From contig CAUHCN010000008.1 of assembly GCA_959604825.1 (NCBI GenBank), positions 1 to 64,000 on the forward strand: DNA of 64,000 bases, in the 5' to 3' direction. The notes beneath the pieces are model-generated. The model did not search any database, was not told the origin of the DNA, and saw only the letters and a list, made by a program, of their open reading frames with translations. Shown here piece by piece: positions 61,484-64,000 of the stretch. The first letter of the stretch is position 1, and each line of letters starts with the position of its first letter. This DNA is from an uncultured Collinsella sp. (GTDB taxonomy: Bacteria > Actinomycetota > Coriobacteriia > Coriobacteriales > Coriobacteriaceae). A program made the position numbers and the translations under genes.

Positions 61484-62491
61484 TTACTCGGCGTGCGCGT
61501 AGTCAACCTTGGCGCGGCGAGCGGTGGCCTTCTCCCAATCGCTGGTGCCCTCAAAGACATCCTGCTTGTAGGGATTGCGGCCGAGCTTCTTGGCGCGGTA
61601 GGCGATGTAGATGATCGCGGCGACGTTGGCGACCAGTGCGGCGATCGAGACCGCGGTAGCGGCGCCGGGGTCGAGCGTGGAGTGCGTCACAAAGATGGAC
61701 TCCTCCTGGAAGTAGGGGAACACCTGGGCAAACATGCACCAAATAGCCAGCGTAAAGGCGCGGTTCTGGATCCAGCCGCCCTTGTTCCAGATAAAGGCGG
61801 CGACGGTGGGCGCCAGCAGCAACGCAAAGCCGCAGAACCAGGAGTGGGTGGGCAGGCAGTTGTAGGTGTAGCAGAAGTTCCAGATGTCGTAGGCGATGAT
61901 GTAGACCCAGGTCATGTCGGGCCACAGCATGTCGGTCTGATCCTCGGAGGCGTAGACGCTCCACCAACCGGTCATGCAGAAGATGTTGATGATACCGGCG
62001 ATGCCGTTGAACACGTTGTTCCAGCCGGCAAGCTGCGTGGCGCCCTCGGAGGTGACCCAGGTGGACTCGCCCAGGACAAAGAAGTGATAGGCGCTCTCGA
62101 AGTCGGATACGACGGCGATCATGATGTTGATGGCAACGATCACAAACGGCCACGCGCGGAACCAATGCGCCTTGCCGATCTTGCCCCACTGATACTTAAT
62201 GGCAATGAAGCCCCAGCAACCGGCCAGCGCCGCGTATACCTTGGCGTAGTGGAACCAGCTGTTCTGGTACACATGGGTGGGGTTGGTGAGCGCCCACTCG
62301 GCGCCCTGTGAGACGCCGATGGCGATGGCGACGCAGTAGATGGTCATGGCCAGCGGAGCCACGCCAAAGATGATGGCCGCGCCGAGCTTGGTGCGGCGGC
62401 CGACCTCGTTGAGCACGATCAGGCCGATAAAGACCATGGCCCAGCCGACCCAGTGGATAAGGGTATCGCTACCCCAAACATCGAACAGCAT
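61484..62491 (-). CDS. DUF5692 family membrane protein
   Basis: A 335-aa polytopic protein (about nine hydrophobic segments) that I recognise as DUF5692, a Coriobacteriia-enriched family of unknown function. It is rich in Trp and aromatic residues (WFHYAKVYAALAGCWGF, WVYIIAYDIWNFCYTYN) and ends with a soluble tail. It lies 64 bp downstream of a TetR gene on the same strand; the divergent gene beyond that regulator is the partial ORF at 63417. A substrate carrier or membrane partner of that ORF is possible (inference). Confidence 0.75.
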   Translation of the reverse strand: MLFDVWGSDTLIHWVGWAMVFIGLIVLNEVGRRTKLGAAIIFGVAPLAMTIYCVAIAIGVSQGAEWALTNPTHVYQNSWFHYAKVYAALAGCWGFIAIKYQWGKIGKAHWFRAWPFVIVAINIMIAVVSDFESAYHFFVLGESTWVTSEGATQLAGWNNVFNGIAGIINIFCMTGWWSVYASEDQTDMLWPDMTWVYIIAYDIWNFCYTYNCLPTHSWFCGFALLLAPTVAAFIWNKGGWIQNRAFTLAIWCMFAQVFPYFQEESIFVTHSTLDPGAATAVSIAALVANVAAIIYIAYRAKKLGRNPYKQDVFEGTSDWEKATARRAKVDYAHAE

Positions 62492-62554
62492 GCTGCTCTC
62501 CTTTCACACGCCCGCGGCCCCTCTTCCGATCGCGGGCAGTTTGGCAAAATGTCG

Positions 62555-63217
62555 TCAGTTCCTGGGCTTGCGCTCGGGATACTTGGCGGTGTAGCCCTCG
62601 ATGTGGAGTGTCGAGGCGATGATTTCCTTGACCGTCTCGTCGGGCACATCGGGGTGTGTGCGGATATACATCAACAACCCCATGATGAGGGTGTAGAACG
62701 TCTCGTAGACATGGTCGATGCGCAGCTCGTGATGGGCGACAAAGTCCACCACGGTGGTGTCGCAGATGTACTGAGCCACGCGCTGGACCACGTTGTGCAG
62801 AAAGCCGCCGTAGAGCGCGCCGCTGCTCGAGGTGAGCGTACTCGGCAACTCGTGGCCGCTCACGACCAGACGCTTAAAGAGCGGGGCGACGGTGTCGAGC
62901 GCGCCCTCGATATCGCCGACGGTGCGGCCGGCATTCCATTGCTCGAGCTCGGAGATAAAACCGTCGATTGCCTCGTCCATGACGGCGGTGACGGCGGCGT
63001 CCATGTCGGCGAAGTAGTGGTAGAACAGCGAGCGCGTGCAGCCGGCTCGCTTGGTCACGGCCGAGACGGATAGATGTGACACGCCCAGCTCGGAGCTTAC
63101 GGTGCGCACGGCATCGAGGATCTCGCGACGGCGTTCGTCGCCCGTCAGACGCTTGGCCGCGCTATCGGGCGCGGGGACGGCGTCGGCAACAGAGATATTC
63201 GCCGTGTTATCGCCCAT
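62555..63217 (-). CDS. TetR family transcriptional regulator
   Basis: A 220-aa repressor with an N-terminal helix-turn-helix (VSHLSVSAVTKRAGCTRSLFYHYF) and a helical ligand domain. AAAGGCGG lies seven bases before the ATG at 63217; ATG at 63235 abuts its own site. Two palindromes upstream (63277-63314) are probable operators, controlling the regulator with DUF5692 and the divergent partial gene. Confidence 0.88.
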   Translation of the reverse strand: MGDNTANISVADAVPAPDSAAKRLTGDERRREILDAVRTVSSELGVSHLSVSAVTKRAGCTRSLFYHYFADMDAAVTAVMDEAIDGFISELEQWNAGRTVGDIEGALDTVAPLFKRLVVSGHELPSTLTSSSGALYGGFLHNVVQRVAQYICDTTVVDFVAHHELRIDHVYETFYTLIMGLLMYIRTHPDVPDETVKEIIASTLHIEGYTAKYPERKPRN

Positions 63218-63276
63218 GCGTTTGCCGCCTTTCATCCTCTTTTGTCTGACCGTTCGCCTAACAGTCTTGAATATTG

Positions 63277-63314
63277 TTGACGGTTCGTCAATACTATTTT
63301 TGACACAATGTCAA
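63277..63314. promoter_or_regulatory. Twin TetR operator candidates
   Basis: TTGACGGTTCGTCAA (63277-63291) and TTGACACAATGTCAA (63300-63314) are 15-bp palindromes with the same TTGAC/GTCAA arms, spaced 23 bp start to start, in the divergent gap. Confidence 0.6.
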
Positions 63315-63416
63315 CAATGGTGGGTGAACGGCATGGGGGCATGCCCGGCCTGCAAAAAAGAGGGGCGCTGCGGCCTCGTCGGGCTGTGGCAAGAGAAGGG
63401 ACGACTATGATTCTCA

Positions 63417-64000
63417 ACGGACCGGGAATTAGCTATACCGAGCCCGATATCGGTTCGGAGTTCGTGCCGCCGCTGCCGGAGCATCCGCGCGAGGCAATCG
63501 TCAAGCTGTGCGAGCACTGCACCAACCGCCTGCTGCATCGCGATGAGCTGCTGGGCTACGAGTACTGGTCGTTTGCCGAGGCCGCGACCGACGAGCAGGC
63601 CGAAGTGCTCTGCAAGATGAAGATGCGCCGTCCCTATACGCTGCCCGAGATGGTCAAGCTCACCGGCATGCCCGAAGCCGATATCGAGAAGATGCTCGAC
63701 GACATGAGCTACACGGGTCTGCTCGAGTACAACTGGGAAAACCCCGAGCGCGCCAAGCAGTGGGTGCTGCCCATGCTGGTGCCGGGTTCCGCCGAGTTCC
63801 TCAACATGCGCGTGAGCCAGCTCGAGGAACACCCGGTCTACGCCAAGTTCTTTGAGCAGGCGTCCAAGGGACCGCTGTCCAAGGCCACGCCGATGGTGCC
63901 GCCCGGCGGTGCCGGCATCGGCATGCATGTCATTCCGGTCGAGAAGGCCATCGATGCCGCGAGCACCTCGGTGCCGATCGAGCATATCGAGCACTGGCTC
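63417..64000 (+). CDS. Unidentified protein, N-terminal part (runs off the window)
   Basis: The frame stays open to the window end, giving at least 194 aa. Starts MILNGPGISYTEPDIGSEF; contains a winged-helix-like stretch (RRPYTLPEMVKLTGMPEADIEKMLDDM) and one CEHC pair. This could be the front part of a large FAD or iron-sulfur oxidoreductase, which I cannot confirm from the visible part. It is divergent from TetR and probably controlled by it. Confidence 0.5.

Overview
The window is a high-GC bacterial chromosome segment from an actinobacterial gut anaerobe. Collinsella or a close Coriobacteriia relative is the best guess. The grounds are gene content (LicT/PTS beta-glucoside systems, a DUF5692 membrane protein, a dnaK-grpE-dnaJ-hspR operon with a MerR-type HspR, an NiaR-controlled nadABC operon), the codon style and the many intergenic palindromic repeats. 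This is inferred from family content, not from a marker-gene comparison.

Layout. 1-26 kb is mainly a plant-glycoside region: a LicT antiterminator and EIIBC permease with an esterase; a DUF4867 protein and a 6-phospho-beta-glucosidase; a DUF1593 protein and a larger esterase; a second EIIBC; a DUF4038/GH140-like hydrolase with an RpiR regulator; a large GH106-like hydrolase divergent from an AraC regulator; a second 6-phospho-beta-glucosidase; and a stand-alone EIIA (crr) that could phosphorylate both EIIBC permeases, which lack an EIIA domain. A DUF4143-type ATPase, mgtA with an unusual leader, and pyrE interrupt this region. 27-34 kb holds a phosphatase and a nickel/hydrogenase-maturation operon (82-aa protein, nikR, hypF, hypC, hypD, hypE) followed by trxA. 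34.6-39.4 kb is a degraded area: a GHKL kinase remnant, a membrane protein whose stop codon is supplied by an IS3-family element, a dead transposase, and three consecutive long perfect inverted repeats. 39.4-43.3 kb is nadA-nadB-nadC-niaR. 43.5-51.1 kb has a ferredoxin, the chaperone operon and an aconitase-family hydratase. 51.3-64 kb has two small membrane-anchored proteins, two AAA ATPases, clpB, a large TM protein, DUF5692, TetR and the start of an unidentified protein.

The most striking signal is non-coding. Several families of structured repeats recur between genes: (i) a composite of a CCACCACAAAGG hairpin plus stem-loops with 15-bp arms and exactly 25-nt loops on an ~81-bp period; (ii) a double-hairpin element marked by TCGACGCTGCGCG whose long arms differ between copies but still pair; (iii) a composite with a GGATAATCTCCC palindrome and a GGACGTTCC motif; (iv) isolated long perfect inverted repeats. 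Two regulatory elements are also well supported: a 25-bp site with identical 10-bp arms upstream of both dnaK and clpB (likely HspR operator), and a ~55-nt element lying ~80 nt upstream of both 6-phospho-beta-glucosidase genes. No CRISPR array, tRNA or rRNA was found.
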